The notes below the pieces were generated by a model. It ran no database searches and had not been told where the DNA came from. It saw nothing but the letters and a program-made list of their open reading frames with translations. This document shows positions 1 to 12,228 of a stretch of 64,000 nt of DNA, piece after piece; position 1 is the first letter of the stretch; every line of letters starts with the position of its first letter. Origin of the DNA: Candidula unifasciata (taxonomy: Eukaryota > Mollusca > Gastropoda > Stylommatophora > Geomitridae); the NCBI GenBank assembly GCA_905116865.2, contig CAJHNH020004824.1, positions 20,001 to 84,000 on the forward strand. Reading direction: 5' to 3'. The translations under genes were made by a program, and so were the position numbers.

Positions 1-855
1 TCAAGAAACTTTATTTAAAATTTTGCTTGAATTGTTAAGAAGTAAAACAAACATAACCTGAATGTCGCCTGAAACAGCTGAGTTAACTGACTAGACGTTG
101 ACCTTGCACACTCCGTCTCGCACAGATGCTTGTCAGACGAAACCATCCCATCCTGTCTGTTATTGTGACTGTAACAATATTTTACAGTAACTGCATGTTC
201 AAAGTTATTATCTGAGCCATTCCTGATCATCAATATCGTTATTGTCATAATCCTTTAACAGTGCGTGTCGTTGGGTCACCAGTTGGTGTTACTGTCTGCC
301 CAGCTGCCTTCACCTTTATTGGTTAGATTCAACAAACTTCATGGTTGCATGCCTAGGGCGTGTCCAGTGAATCCAATTCTGTCTCCTGTTTTGTCTGAGT
401 CTGCCTCTTCTCCTCTTCCCCTGTAATATATTTTTTTTTTTTTTTTGAGAGGCCGTTAGATCGTATAACATGTACATACCTTTGCATGTTCCGCTTTTCC
501 ACTGTAGTTAGAAGTGGTTCATAGTTGTCAATGTTCTGGTTAATGAAACGGCGAAAAGATCATCGTGATGCTTCTGACCAAGACAGTATGTCTATCATGC
601 AACTGACATCTCTCTCCTGCGCGTGTAGCCTCCCAATGGAATACATGAGCTCAAACAGTACAGGGCAAACCATACATAGACTTGTTTATGGGAGGCTGGA
701 GTTTGCAGCTTAGAACTGACTGTGGGATTAGTTATCCTTATTACAACCTGCCTTTGTTGCCTCCTACGTCATGTATGGTAGGCTAAAGTGAGACGAATCT
801 TTGCTTTCTTAATGAGAGTCGTTGCATACGTTTGCACTTTTCTCTACTTGTAACT
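1..855. other. Intergenic stretch, no gene seen
   Basis: AT-rich non-coding DNA with short open frames only, none with recognisable protein character. It holds a poly-T run near 429-446. No transposon end or array unit was recognised. Confidence 0.5.
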
Positions 856-1320
856 TAATGGAAGCTGCTACACTAAACCGCACTTTCTATTATTCGTAAC
901 TTGCCGGGAGCTGTTACAGCAAGCCGCTCTATCATACAGTTGTTACTTAATTTGTGCTGTTACAGCAAGCCGCTCTATCCTATAGTTGGTACTCAATGTG
1001 TGCTTTTACAGCAGGCCGCACTCTTCCATAGTTGCTATTTAATTGGACCTGTTACATCGAGCCACTCTATCCTATAGTTGCTACTTAATGGGAGCTGTTA
1101 CGAAGCCCTATTTTTTCATAGTTGTCGTTTAGTTTGAGGCAGTTCCAGCCAACCACTCTATCCCATTTTTGCTACTTAATGGAAGCTGTTGCACTTAACG
1201 GCACCTTCGCACAATTGCTATTTGATGGGAGCTCTGACACCAAGCCAAAAGTTCCCATACTTCTATTTATTCGGAGCTGTTACATCAAGCCAGATTTTCC
1301 CATTGTTGCTACTTTATGAG
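856..1320. repeat. 46 bp degenerate minisatellite
   Basis: About ten diverged copies of a 46 bp unit. The core ctgttacagcaagcc recurs at 911, 957, 1003, 1049 and 1095, giving an exact 46 bp period despite substitutions. The divergence between units suggests an old array. Confidence 0.8.
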
Positions 1321-2004
1321 AGTGGGTGCCCCCTGTAGTGGTTGCCCCTTGACTCTGAACCCTATTAGTTATCAATTTGACCCCTGATCCCTTAAAAAAA
1401 TTATCACCTTGACTCCAGATACAAAATTTTATCACTATAACCCCTTGATCTAAATGGTCAGTGTTTGAACTCCTGTCAACATCGTCGGGTAGCATGCAAT
1501 AAAAGACTGTCTGAGAAGTTTTAACAACAAATGTGTTACGCTTGTTCGACACAACATTGTTTATAAATAATGCATAGTACAAACACACATCGACACATCA
1601 ATAAACAATTTACAAGCTGGAATAGCGACCTTTAACCTCTAACAAAAGCAATGATTTTCTGTACATGATGACGTTCGAAACACCCGAGGCCTTTACAACT
1701 TTATCAATAAGACACAAAGTTGTCTAGAAATGAAAAGACAGGTGTCTTACTGATCGTACACATGACCAGCCTACAAATACAATATCATGTCTTCTAAGGA
1801 ATACCTTTCTTGCAGCGAAATCAGACACCAACCCTCACATAATAATTTACTGGAGTACAATTGAAATGAACCGATCAGCAAAATAAGTATAATTTGATGG
1901 GTTTAAATATATATTAATAGATACATTGACATTTTCTTTGAAAATTTTGTAATAATATTGAAGACAATTTATCTTTGTGATTAGAATGCCCGACGACTCC
2001 AGAT
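1321..2004. other. Unassigned non-coding stretch
   Basis: No gene, transposon end or array was recognised. Short frames here look random. Confidence 0.4.
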
Positions 2005-2240
2005 AATTGTTTCACTGCAACTTGAGTCAATCTGATTGTTTCACTGGAACTTGAGACAATCTGATTGTTTCATTGTAACTTGAGTCAGTCTGATTATTTC
2101 ATTGTGACTTGAGTCAATCTGATTGTTTCACTGTAACTTGAATCAATCTGATTGTTTCCCTGTAACTTGAGTCAATCCGATTGTTTCACTGTAACTTGAA
2201 TCAATCTGATTGTTTCGTTGTAACTTGAGTCAATAGCAGG
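2005..2240. repeat. 29 bp minisatellite
   Basis: About eight copies of a 29 bp unit with core gattgtttcactgtaac followed by a TTGAGTCAATC-like segment. Substitutions are scattered. Confidence 0.85.
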
Positions 2241-2264
2241 TTGATGTTTGTCTCCTGCACGAAG

Positions 2265-3112
2265 CCGAAGAAGGTGTGTTTGTAACCTTTACGCTCAAGA
2301 GAGGGTATGCTTGTCTTCTGTCCGCCCAAAAGAGGGTATGTTTGTCATTTGTCCACCCAAGAGAGGGTATGTGTGTCTCATGTCCTCCTAAGAGAGGGTA
2401 TGTTTGTCTTCTGTCCGCCCAAGAGAGGGCATATTTGTGTCATGTCCGCATAAGAGAGGGTATGTTTGTCATCAGTCCGCCCAAGAGAGGGTACGTTTGT
2501 CATCTGTCCGCCATAGAGAGGGTATGTTTGTCTTCTGTCCGCCAAAGAGAGGGTATGTTTGTAATCTGTCTGCCAAAGAGAGGGTATTTTTGTGTCATGT
2601 CCGCCTAAGAGAGGGTAAGTTTGTCTTCTGTCCGCCCCTCCCAAAAAGGGCATGTTTGTCTTCTGTCCTCCCAAGAGAGTGTATGTTTTTGTCATGTCCG
2701 CCCAAGAGAGGGAATGTTTATGTCATGTCCGCCCAAGAGAGGTTATGTTTGTCTTCTGTCCGCCCAAGGGACGGTATGTATGTCTTTTTTTCCTCCCAAG
2801 AGAGGGTATGTTTGTCTTCTGTCCTTCCCAGAGAGGCTATGTTTGTCTTTTGTCCTCCCAAGAGAGGGCATGTATTTGTCATGTCCGCCAAAGAGGGTAT
2901 GTTTGTCATCTGTCCTCCCAAGAGAGGGTATGTTTGTTTTTTGTCCGCACTGGAAAGGTTATGTTAGTCTTATGTCTTCCCAAGAAAGGGTATTTTTGTC
3001 TTCTGTCCGCCCAAGAGAGGGTATGTCTTCTGTCCGCCCAAGAGAGGGTATGTATGTCTTTTGTCCGCCCAAGAGAGGGTATGTTTGTCTTCTGTTCGCC
3101 CAGGAGAGGGCT
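2265..3112. repeat. 31 bp minisatellite
   Basis: Roughly 27 copies of a 31 bp unit with core gagagggtatgtttgtc and variable 1-2 base indels. Long frames on both strands (for example about 187 codons from 2404) are products of the repeat and have no gene signature. Confidence 0.9.
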
Positions 3113-3224
3113 CACTTTCTGCTATCACACAATAATTGTATTTAACTATGTGCCAAAATCAAGAATGTAAATTGTAATGCAAGTGCGCGGGGATTTGTCC
3201 AACTTTAGGGTAATTGCCATAATT

Positions 3225-3735
3225 AAAGAGTGAATAAGGGACCGTTTTCCATTCCCGCATGAGTATTGGGCATATAGGGCTAGACCTATATTTATCAGTG
3301 GCTAATGTGGTCAGTATCACGTGGGCCGCCTTGACTTCCCATGACCGCACCTGGTACCTACCATCTCAAGGCGGGGCCGACTTTACTTCCCATGACCGCA
3401 CCTGGTACCTACCATCTCAAGGCGGGGCCGACTTGACTTCCCATGACCGCACCTGGTACCTACCATCTCAAGGCGGGGCCGACTTGACTTCCCATGACCG
3501 CACCTGGTACCTACCATCTCAAGGTGGGGCCGACTTTACTTCCCATGACCGCACCTGGTACCTAGCATCCCAAGGCTGGGCCGACTTGACTTCCCATGAC
3601 CGCACCTGGTACCTAGCATCTCAAGGCTGGGCCGACTTAGAAAAAATTCGGTTCTGTTAGGACCCGAACCCAGAACCTTTCAATCCGCAGGCGAGTGTCT
3701 AGCAGCTTGACCACGGCAGCTAGCCGGCAATTACC
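3225..3735 (-). mobile_element. tRNA-derived SINE (family A) with internal expansion
   Basis: Read on minus, the element starts with a tRNA-like head at about 3640-3730. It has an A-box-like segment and a B-box-like ggttctgggttcgggtcc. The body shares long segments with the copies at 30930-31110 and 37410-37690 and ends near the shared motif tagacctatatttatc. The normally single body segment around 3330-3640 is repeated about six times (see the 51 bp array). The tRNA head means Pol III transcription, with mobilisation by a LINE partner. Family naming is mine. Confidence 0.75.
3330..3645. repeat. 51 bp minisatellite inside a SINE
   Basis: About six near-identical units with core cctggtacctaccatctc. 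Starts at 3376 and 3427 show the 51 bp period. The unit corresponds to one body segment of the host SINE. Because 51 is a multiple of three, a 133-codon frame stays open from 3259, which I do not regard as a gene. Confidence 0.9.
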
Positions 3736-3929
3736 ATGTGGTCATTAGTTGAATTGTCATGTTCTGAGGGAGTCACTACAACACTTGACCAGTAACTAAT
3801 AAGTTATGCTATTTAAAGACAAGTGGAAATCAGAGAATGAGAATGAAAGTTAAATAAACCAAACATTAGTTCACGCATTGGCTACATTGGAAATGAAGAA
3901 ACGCTGGCGGGGAATGGGAAATTGCAGAG

Positions 3930-4085
3930 TTCATGTTCTCTCTCTGAGTGAGGTCCAAACTAACCAGCACTGGACAACGAGCAAGAAACTCGCGGTGGCA
4001 CAAAGTGCCCCAGTTCCCGGACACAAGACCTAGAAACCCCGTTCAAACATAAAGTTATATTAGGACCCCTGGCAACAATATAATC
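3930..4085. repeat. Dispersed repeat (family E), partial copy
   Basis: Shares the run of motifs 'tggcacaaagtgcc', 'agaaaccccgttca' and 'cccctggcaac' with copies at 18680-18870, 53810-53990 and 55420-55570, in the same order. The nature of the element (SINE-like or MITE-like) is unresolved. Confidence 0.6.
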
Positions 4086-4089
4086 TTTA

Positions 4090-5280
4090 ACTGAACTGAT
4101 AAGAAAAAACGAGAAAGTAAAGAAAAGAAAAGAAAAGAACAGTTTCAAGCATTACAAATCTAATACTATGAAATCTGATACGGTTTACAGATATCACTAT
4201 AAGTGTATTTTTTTTAATTCCTAAGCTAATTCATATATTTTATTTTAACTGGACAGGAGGGGTTGATGTACACATATAACAGGGGACTGTTCCGTTGAAA
4301 GTGGGACCTATATTTGGAACTGCAAACATGAGCATGACCAAACAACACTAAATGGATGATGTTCTCAGAATTACAGCATAAACATTGTTAGTTGACCACC
4401 TGTCCGTCTTTCCCGACGATAGTGTTTTATTAGGCTATCATGAGGCATGGGACTTGCAGCCCACGGCGATGGCGAGTGTGACTAGCAAGACCCGCTCGTG
4501 TTAATAAAGTCTTCCACAACTGGAGCATGAGATGTCAGGACGGCTTTATCCATCACATGTATTCAGTTTACTACTTCTGAAACGCCCAGCTTTCATACTT
4601 TCTGCAATCATTTCATTCTCCATTCTCATTCCCTTCCTAAATTGCCGCATCCAAGAAACACGGTCCATGGCATTCTTTTGGACCACAAAACTATCCCAAT
4701 ACCAATATCTTACACACATCCTAGGGGAATAATCTTGAATACAGTCTGAACAGATTGTGAAGCCAGGTGCCACAAACTAGAATTCTGTCCGGCATGGGGT
4801 GGGGACCCCAGTTCTGTCCAATAATGTTTCGGGTGATGGCAGTGGTTGTACATCGATCCCCTAGAACATTTGCAAAAGGGGGAAGTTCTGATACAAATCC
4901 TGCACATCCACCCCGGCGGCACACCCTTAGACAACAGTTGTACTGGAGCACGACACAACTTGTACTGGTTAGGGCGCATCATGTTCAAGACATATATGAT
5001 CTCTCAACACATCTACTGCCAGTCTGCTGTTTCTGACATTGCGGCCCAGGGAAAATAGTTACAAACAATACAACATACACAAATTACTCTCTGTGTGATC
5101 GATTAAAACAAAATCATACATTGCCAACATTGCTAGATTTCAATTCAAAAACAAAACATCAATGATAACTTCGAATGCAGAAAATGACATCTACAATAAA
5201 AGGCTAATTTTAATAAAAACTATGCATGCGAATGAATTCACAGAGCATGAATAAATATTGCTTCTAATAAAATCTTGTCT
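4090..5280. other. Unassigned stretch
   Basis: Contains several overlapping 60-90 codon frames on both strands around 4530-5060, none recognised. It may include a decayed mobile element, but I could not identify ends or domains. Confidence 0.35.
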
Positions 5281-5284
5281 TGAA

Positions 5285-6320
5285 AGTAAAACATCACAGA
5301 TCTCGTCTGCTACAAGCAAAAGATAACTGATCTCATCTGTTACAAGCAAAATATCACGGATCTCATCTGCTACAAGTAAAACATCATTTATTTCGTCTGC
5401 TACAAGCAAAACATCACTGATCTCGTTTGCTACAAGCAAAACATCACTGATCTCGTTTGCTACAAGCAAAACATCACTGATCTCATCTGCTACAAGCAAA
5501 ACATCACTGATCTCGTTTGCTACGAGCAAAATATCACTGATCTCATCTGCTACAAGCAAAACATCACTGATGTCGTCTGCTACAAGCAAAACATCACTGA
5601 TCTCGTTTGCTACAAGCAAAACATCACTGATCTCATCTGCTACAAGTAAAACATCACTGATCTCATCTGCTACAAGTAAAACATCACTGATCTCATCTGC
5701 TACAAGTGAAACATCACTGGTCTCATCTGCTACAAGTAAAACATCACTGATCTCATCTGCTACAAGTAAAACATCAATAATCTCATCTGCTACAAGTAAA
5801 ACAATACTAATCTCATCTGCTACAAGTAAAACATCACTAATCTCATCTGCTAGAAGTAAAACAACACTAATCTCTCTGCTACAAGTAAAACATCACTAAT
5901 TTCATCTGCTACAAGTAAAACATCCCTAATTGCATCTGCTACAAGTAAAACATAAATAATCGCATATGCCACAAGCAACACATCACTAATCTCATCTGCT
6001 AGAAGTAAAACATCACTAATCTCATCTGCTGCAAGTAAAATATCACTAATCTCATCTGCTACAAGTAAAACATCAATAATTTCATCTGCTACAAGTAAAA
6101 CATCCCTAATCTCATCTGCTACAAGTAAAACATCCCTAATCTCATCTGCTACAAGCAAAGCATCACTGATATTGTCTGCTACAAGCAAAACATCACCGAT
6201 CTCATCTGCTTCAAGCAAATCACCACTGATCTTGTCTGCTACAACCAAAACATCACTGATCTCATCTGCTACAAGCAAAACATCACTGATCTTGTCTGCT
6301 ACAATCAAGACATAGACATC
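5285..6320. repeat. 30 bp minisatellite
   Basis: About 34 copies of a 30 bp unit with core ctacaagcaaaacatcac. The spacing is very regular, with a gradual change of variants along the array (tacaagcaaa on the left, tacaagtaaa in the middle). The unit length keeps frames open on both strands (142 to 170 codons), which are repeat shadows. Confidence 0.95.
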
Positions 6321-6534
6321 TTTTGTTTGCTGGAACAGAACTCTGCTGGTTTTACTGGGCACAGTTTAACAGTACAAGGGGGTGTGTACAAGGGGGTGTG
6401 TACAAGGGGATGTGTACAATGGTCTTGACATTATAATAAACTTATTGTAGTGATCATGATGATGATGATAAAACTACATTATGTAATATCCTTTGAGGAT
6501 GAAAAGAAAATACTAATAGAGTAGCAGAAATAGG

Positions 6535-6955
6535 AGTGTGGTGTTGGTTGTGATACTTGTATCAGTAGTAGTGATGGTTATGGTAGCAGTAGTGGTATTA
6601 CTAGTAGTGGTGTTGGTGGTAGTGGCGATGACGATAGTGGGGATAGTAATAGTAGCACTAGTAGTAGAAGTAGTAGAAATACAGGTGATATTACTAATAG
6701 TAGTAGTAATCGTGGTGTTTGCCTTGGTTGTTGTTGTTGTTGTTGTAATCGTGATGTTTGCCTTGGTTACGTTGTTGTTGTTGCTGATATTGGTGACAGT
6801 AATAATAGTAGTAGTGGTGATGGCAATATTTATAGGAGTGGAGGTAGTAGCTGTAGTAGTTGTGGTGGCGGTGCTGATGGTGGTAGTGGTGGTACTGGAG
6901 GTAATCGTAGCAATTTTGGTGGTAGTACTAGTAGTAGTGGTGATGGTGGTGAAGA
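6535..6955. repeat. Degenerate GTA/GTG/GTT trinucleotide tract
   Basis: About 420 bp dominated by the trinucleotides gta, gtg and gtt with scattered variants. Valine-rich (plus) and threonine-rich (minus) frames are open across it as a consequence of composition. Confidence 0.9.
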
Positions 6956-6959
6956 TCAT

Positions 6960-7410
6960 GTCAGTACACAAAGGTTACACGAAACTGAATTGCACCTCAC
7001 AACTATAACTTACTAGCTTCAGATTGGAACAAGGTGAAATCATAAAACCTGGACACAGGAACAAACCATTATAACTTACATAAAAGAAACCATTCCGACT
7101 GATCATGGCATAGGTCATAAATAGTTTAAAAACAACAACATGACACTGGTGAACACAGACGTGCCAGTGATCTTCACAAAACACTTTGACATGTACAATC
7201 CAAAGATGCTTTGCAAACACTTTAATAATAATAATTGACTTATCTTTACAAAACTAGAACGGCATGTTTTCTCATGAATAATAAATCATTGTTGTTGTTG
7301 CAGAAAACATATATAAAGCTATTCACAACAATTCACGAGAATATAATAAATAATGCAACTATGCATATACGTTGAAATATACCATTAACGTCTTCAAATA
7401 AAACATCATT
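6960..7410. other. Unassigned non-coding stretch
   Basis: No array, transposon end or coding signature recognised. Confidence 0.4.
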
Positions 7411-7494
7411 TCATCTAGTTTGGAAAAAAAAAAAAAAAATGCACATCCAACATTTTGTGTCTCTTTGTCCATCTTTCTCAGTCTTTAAAACCGG

Positions 7495-7648
7495 CCTGGA
7501 ATTCTGAAAGTTCTCTTCTTCTTCTTTTTCTTCATCTTCTTGTTCTTGTTCTTCTTGTTCTTTTTCTTCCTCTTCCTCTTCTTCTTCTTCTTCTTCTTCT
7601 TCTTCTTCTTCTTCTTCTTCTTCTTCTTCTTCTTCTTCTTCTTCTTCA
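7495..7648. repeat. (CTT)n tract at LINE tail
   Basis: Interrupted then nearly pure ctt repeats. On minus this is (GAA)n and follows directly after the stop of a LINE reading frame, so it may be the expanded 3' tail of that element. Confidence 0.85.
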
Positions 7649-8060
7649 CCGCTTCGGATGTCGAAGGAGATACAAGGTCGTGCTTCGTGCTCTTCTGGCT
7701 GCTTCGACCACAGACACATCGTGGTGCTGTAGAGTTTCTCTGAGATTATCTTCCCATATTATTCTTGGTTTGCCTCTTGCCCTACGTTCCTCTCCTCTTT
7801 TGGTAAATGCCTTGCATAGTATTGCATCATAAGGCATTCTCTACAAGTGGACAAACCATTTGATTTGCAGTCATGTATCTAATTTAGAACTGGTTCTATG
7901 GCGACTTTATCTCGTATGATCTCATTCCTGATTTTTATCTTTTCTAGTCGTTCCTAGTCTTTCACAAACACCTTATTTCCATTGTTACTACGTTTCTTGT
8001 ATGTTTTGTAGTGAGTGGCTATGTATGGCACTGATAGCATAGGATGGGAATGAATATACT
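7646..8060 (-). mobile_element. LINE (non-LTR retrotransposon) 3' end
   Basis: The minus frame ending at 7646 reads RARGKPRIIWEDNLRETL followed by further basic residues. This is the conserved GRPRxxWxxNL-type region at the extreme C terminus of LINE ORF2 proteins. The adjoining 7840-8040 region matches the LINE copy at 12895-13080 on the same strand (motifs such as gactttatctcgtatga and acatttgatttgct-like). The copy is 5'-truncated and frame-broken upstream. Confidence 0.7.
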
Positions 8061-8271
8061 TTTGTTTATGTCTGAATGTATTTGTTGCAGAGTTAGCAAA
8101 TCCATTGCCGGCTTGCTAGGCCTGTCGCAAATTCACCAGAGCCTTGTTGGTCAGGTTGTTTCAGAGTGACCCATGATGGCCTTCAAAGCTACCGCAGCGG
8201 TCCCGTGGCACAAGGCCACACCGGACATGGCCCAGTCCTAGCAATCCCCTACTTTGTTACTGCTTCTTCTT

Positions 8272-9105
8272 TTGTCGTCTCACTAATACCAGGTTGTAGC
8301 CCAGTGTCGTGGTTTTGTCGTCTCACCGATACCAGGTTGTAGCTCATTGTCGTGGTTTTGTCGTCTCACTGATACCAGGTTGTAGCCCAGTGTCGTGGTT
8401 TTGTCGTCTCACCGATACCAGGTTGTAGCTCATTGTCGTGGTTTTGTCGTCTCACTGATACCAGGTTGTAGCCCAGTGTCGTGGTTTTGTCGTCTCACTG
8501 ATACCAGGTTGTAGCTCAATGTCGTGGTTTTGTCGTCTCACTGATACCAGGTTGTAGCCCAGTGTCGTGGTTTTGTCGTCTCACTGATACCAGGTTGTAG
8601 CTCAATGTCGTGGTTTTGTCGTCTCACTGATACCAGGTTGTAGCCCAGTGTCGTGGTTTTGTCGTCTCACCGATACCAGGTTGTAGCCCAGTGTCGTGGT
8701 TTTGTCGTCTCACTGATACCATGTTGTAGCCCAGTGTCGTGGTTTTGTCGTCCTACTGATACCAGGTTGTAGCTCAGTGTTGTGGTTTTGTCGTTTCATT
8801 GATACCAGGTTGTAGCCCAGTGTCGTGGTTTTGTCGTCTCACCGATACCAGGTTGTAGCTCAATGTCGTGGTTTTGTCGTCTCACTGATACCAGGTTGTA
8901 GCCCAGTGTCGTGGTTTTGTCGTCTCACCGATACCAGGTTGTAGCCCAGTGTCGTGGTTTTGTCTTCTCACTGATACCATGTTGTAGCCCAGTGTCGTGG
9001 TTTTGTCGTCCTACTGATACCAGGTTGTAGCTCATTGTTGTGGTTTTGTCGTCTCATTGATACCAGGCTGTAGCCCAGTGTCGCGGTTTTGTCGTCTCAC
9101 TGCTG
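8272..9105. repeat. 43 bp minisatellite with higher-order period
   Basis: About 19 copies of a 43 bp unit with core gataccaggttgtagccc. A variant reading accatgttgtag recurs at 8721 and 8979, a 258 bp offset equal to six units, so a six-unit block was duplicated. Confidence 0.92.
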
Positions 9106-9324
9106 AGCCATTGCATTTGGTAAACTGTCACAGATTTAGTGATTTCTTTTCACAACATTTAACATATTGTGACGTTTTGCGATCAGATGACAGCTGAATT
9201 ATGGATAGCTCAATAACGTGGAAAACATCAACATAAGAGGTCTATTAAACGCATGCATGAAGATTTGCTGGGCATACAAGGTGGACCAGGGTGTTTGGTC
9301 ATGTTATCCAGCCGCACAAGGGAA

Positions 9325-9560
9325 GCAAGTGATCATCATCGCGTGCCTTGCTGACTGGCGTTGGTGATCATGCCTCTCCGTAATCTGCGATCTCCTGCAG
9401 CATGTATCAGTTCGTGTGCCGACACACCTCCATGCCAAGCAACAAGACTGTCAAGAATCTTCTCTCGTTGTCTTCCTCTATCGCTCCTTCCACAGATCTT
9501 TCCAGTGGTCACCACATATTCCATTTTCCCTCATCTCATAACATGGCTGAAAAATGAGGA
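9325..9560 (-). mobile_element. LINE ORF2 C-terminal fragment
   Basis: The minus frame from 9524 contains VTTGKICGRSDRGRQREKIL and later DRRLRRGMITNASQQG. This is the pattern of ORF2 C termini of molluscan and other metazoan non-LTR elements (TTGKIxGRRxRGRQRxxxL). An in-frame stop just upstream shows it is dead. A short (atc/gat)-rich tail follows near 9330. Confidence 0.75.
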
Positions 9561-9564
9561 TGAA

Positions 9565-9985
9565 ATCATGATAGTATTACGGTAACATCTGCCTAGTTTA
9601 TCACAGCAAGCAACAACGGATGTTTGACCGGCTATCTCATGTTTGTGAAACCTTGTCCGGCAATCAAAACCAACACAAAATAAACAGCAAAACAGTCATG
9701 GAATCCATTTATTTCAGTACATGCTTAGCACAAGAACACCTTAGACATTCTGAATGTAAACAAAGAAATTTAGATATATCTTTGTGAATATATTTAAGAA
9801 AAACTAATAACGTATGAAATATGTGTGAATGTTGATTTAAAACAAAAACAATTAAATTCGGACGAGTATTGGCTGAACACAAAATAAGCTCACAAAAATA
9901 AACTCCTGCAAAGATATACATATGAGAGCTCATCTTTAAATACCATTTTTTGATGCGTAAACAAATGAGTTGTCTGTTCTCTTGT
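9565..9985. other. Unassigned non-coding stretch
   Basis: A 107-codon minus frame covers 9709-10032 but runs into the SINE and has no recognisable features. Confidence 0.4.
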
Positions 9986-9989
9986 TTAA

Positions 9990-10340
9990 ACGGCACCAGG
10001 GGGCTGCGTGGTCGCGAGAGGTTCGGGTTCAATCCCCGGTAAGGGCTTGGATTTTTTCATGTGGATTTGGACTTTTAGTAATTTCCCCTGGTTTCTGGGT
10101 AGTCAGATCGGATGCCCGTGTGTATTGTTGTTGAGCAGATTTAAACAAATCTCTTTGAGGTTGGAAATCGAAAAGAGTAGCCTAACGGCGCTGACCGGGC
10201 AAAATTTGGAATTAAAAATCTACCTAAAGTATTTCAGGATCCTCGCCGGTGCTACAGAGCCTGTGCACTGTGCTGAGCTTCTTTGGACTCAGACTTGAGT
10301 TCGAAGAAAAACGGAGAACTAATGGGTTACTACCCGTGTG
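9990..10340 (+). mobile_element. tRNA-derived SINE (family B)
   Basis: The head around 9997-10035 has tRNA-like boxes (ggttcgggttcaatcccc is a clear B-box). The body, about 300 bp, matches the reverse complement of 48460-48805 along its length: a shared Pol III head, 'ctacctaaagtatttca', and a terminal part with 'gactcagacttgag' and 'taatgggttact'. Confidence 0.85.
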
Positions 10341-10344
10341 CCAT

Positions 10345-10960
10345 GTTGATCCGTTGTTCAAACCTCAAACTTTAAACTGCATCAGTTGTGCAGCAAACAG
10401 TGCGCTAAAAGTTATTTACCCTGTAACTATAATCAATACCAATATCATTTAAAAAAAATACCAATAATCAATAGAATGAGACAAGAATATTCTGATCCGT
10501 GTTTTCCAAACAACAAGGATTCAAATAAAGCTTTTGCATAGAAATGTTGACGCCAGAACTCACCGCCAACAAAACACTACAAGACTGGACGCAAAGAAAT
10601 ATAACAGACCACAACAATAGCACATCCAATTTTCACAGATGCAGTATCAACATTATTTGAATCTGCTCACAAGTGAAAAAAAAAAACCACGTTATTTCAA
10701 ATTTCACAGGATAAACTCAACACAATGTAGATTTTACAACAGAATAGAAATATTTCTAGCTTTTACACATTGAATTTCAATATTAGTTAACATTTCTACA
10801 CAAGGAAAAATCACAGTTCTCACCTTCACACACACAAAAGCTTAACATTCTACTCAACATTCACAACACTAGTGTCTGGATACATTGAAATAACGTGTAC
10901 CAAACAAAACAATGCATAATGTTTTACAAGATATATTTTGCTTTTCTTTATTTTATGTTG
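10345..10960. other. Unassigned AT-rich stretch
   Basis: No gene, array or transposon recognised. Confidence 0.4.
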
Positions 10961-10965
10961 GTGTT

Positions 10966-11205
10966 TGTGGCTTAGGTGTTGCGAACGTGCTTCGTAATGC
11001 CGGGGTGGTGGGTTCGAGCCCAGCTGCGGACCTTGAGCCTTGCGTTGGCTTCAACAGTAGTATCGGGAAGCCGACCGTCCAAAGGCAATGGCAAATTACT
11101 GGATGTAAAGTTGCCTAGAAAAGCTACAACAGCCCTCCCCCTACCTTCAAAATGCTAGGGTTGGTTCTGCAACGTCCTGTAAAGGATACGCAACTAACTA
11201 ACTGT
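10966..11205 (+). mobile_element. tRNA-derived SINE (family C)
   Basis: The tRNA-like head near 10970-11030 contains ggtgggttcgagcccagct (B-box). The body ends with 'gctagggttggttctgcaa' and a short (aact)n tail. It is related to copies at 54320-54535 (plus) and 21700-21865 (minus). Confidence 0.8.
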
Positions 11206-11454
11206 TTTATGTATTTCAGTTGAATAGGATTCATGTTAATTCTTTGTTCTTTGTTGATGTACCTCTGTAGTAAGGTGCCTGACGGATGCAGCGATTCATG
11301 TCAGGAAATGAATTAGGCAATGCATTGGGTATGTCTACATTATTTCAATCACATCACCATTAACTTCACAATTATGTCAACGGTATTAGCAATAATCTCT
11401 GTTTTTAGGAAGGGAAATCAACATTCCTTTCAACTTTCATTAGAATATTCACTG

Positions 11455-11545
11455 TTTTACCGACACTGTTTTACCAACACAGTTTACCAACACTGTTTTA
11501 CCAACACAGTTTACCAACACTGTTTTAACAACACTTTTCACAGAA
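11455..11545. repeat. Short 27 bp tandem repeat
   Basis: About three copies of a 27 bp unit with core accaacacagtttacc. Confidence 0.8.
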
Positions 11546-11884
11546 AAACAAATCATTTGTCTCCACAATCAACTATGACTAGAATGACAACTGTAAATTG
11601 AAGAAATAATTTCTGGATGCATATGAAAATACAAAATAACATATTTTGTTGGAAAGTAAAACTGTCGTGTCATATATTACTCTATTTAGTAATACTTAAT
11701 CAACAAATAATGACCAGATAATCTACTGATATAAGTAAGTTTTCTATGTACAATGAAAATGCTATTTACAAATTAGGACAAACTACAAACATAATTAAGT
11801 AATCACTTGTTTGCTTCATTTGTCATGTCAGTTTTATGCAATAGCATTGACGTATTGAACTACAGAAAGTCAAATTCACTGTCT

Positions 11885-11965
11885 TCTTCCTCTCCTTCTC
11901 CGCTCTCTCCATCTTTTTCTTTCTCTTCTTCTTCTTCGTCCTCTCCATTTTCTTTTTCCTCTTTT
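11885..11965. repeat. Pyrimidine-rich (CTT-like) tract
   Basis: Impure ctt/ctc-rich run of about 80 bp. Confidence 0.7.
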
Positions 11966-11984
11966 CTTCTAATGTTTATGACGT

Positions 11985-12228
11985 AAAGCCACAGACAGCT
12001 TGGTCAGATGTAGCTTTATGTCTTTGCAAGTTACGTAGCTTGTGTTATTGTCATATTGTGTCCATTTGACTGCCTCCACCCATCTCTGTTCTGGTCAACC
12101 TCTCGTCATAGCCTGCTGTTCTCACGTAGTACGCTCTGCTTGCTGGCTGACTTTGGTCCATTTTGACCAGAGAACCAAACTGTTTGATTCTTTGAGGTCT
12201 TTGAAATTATTCTTTTTCTTGACGTCCT
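11985..12228 (-). mobile_element. LINE 3' end, distal part
   Basis: On minus this contains a decayed frame reading RG-stop-PEQRWVEAVKWTQ. It resembles the ORF2 C-terminal GRPxxRWxEAV motif, with an in-frame stop. It may belong to the same insertion as 12895-13080, the two parts being separated by the 31 bp array. Confidence 0.55.

Noticed and set aside
5191..6362. Candidate repetitive proteins on both strands
   Set aside because: 30 bp unit without stops; both strands open equally, as expected for an array.
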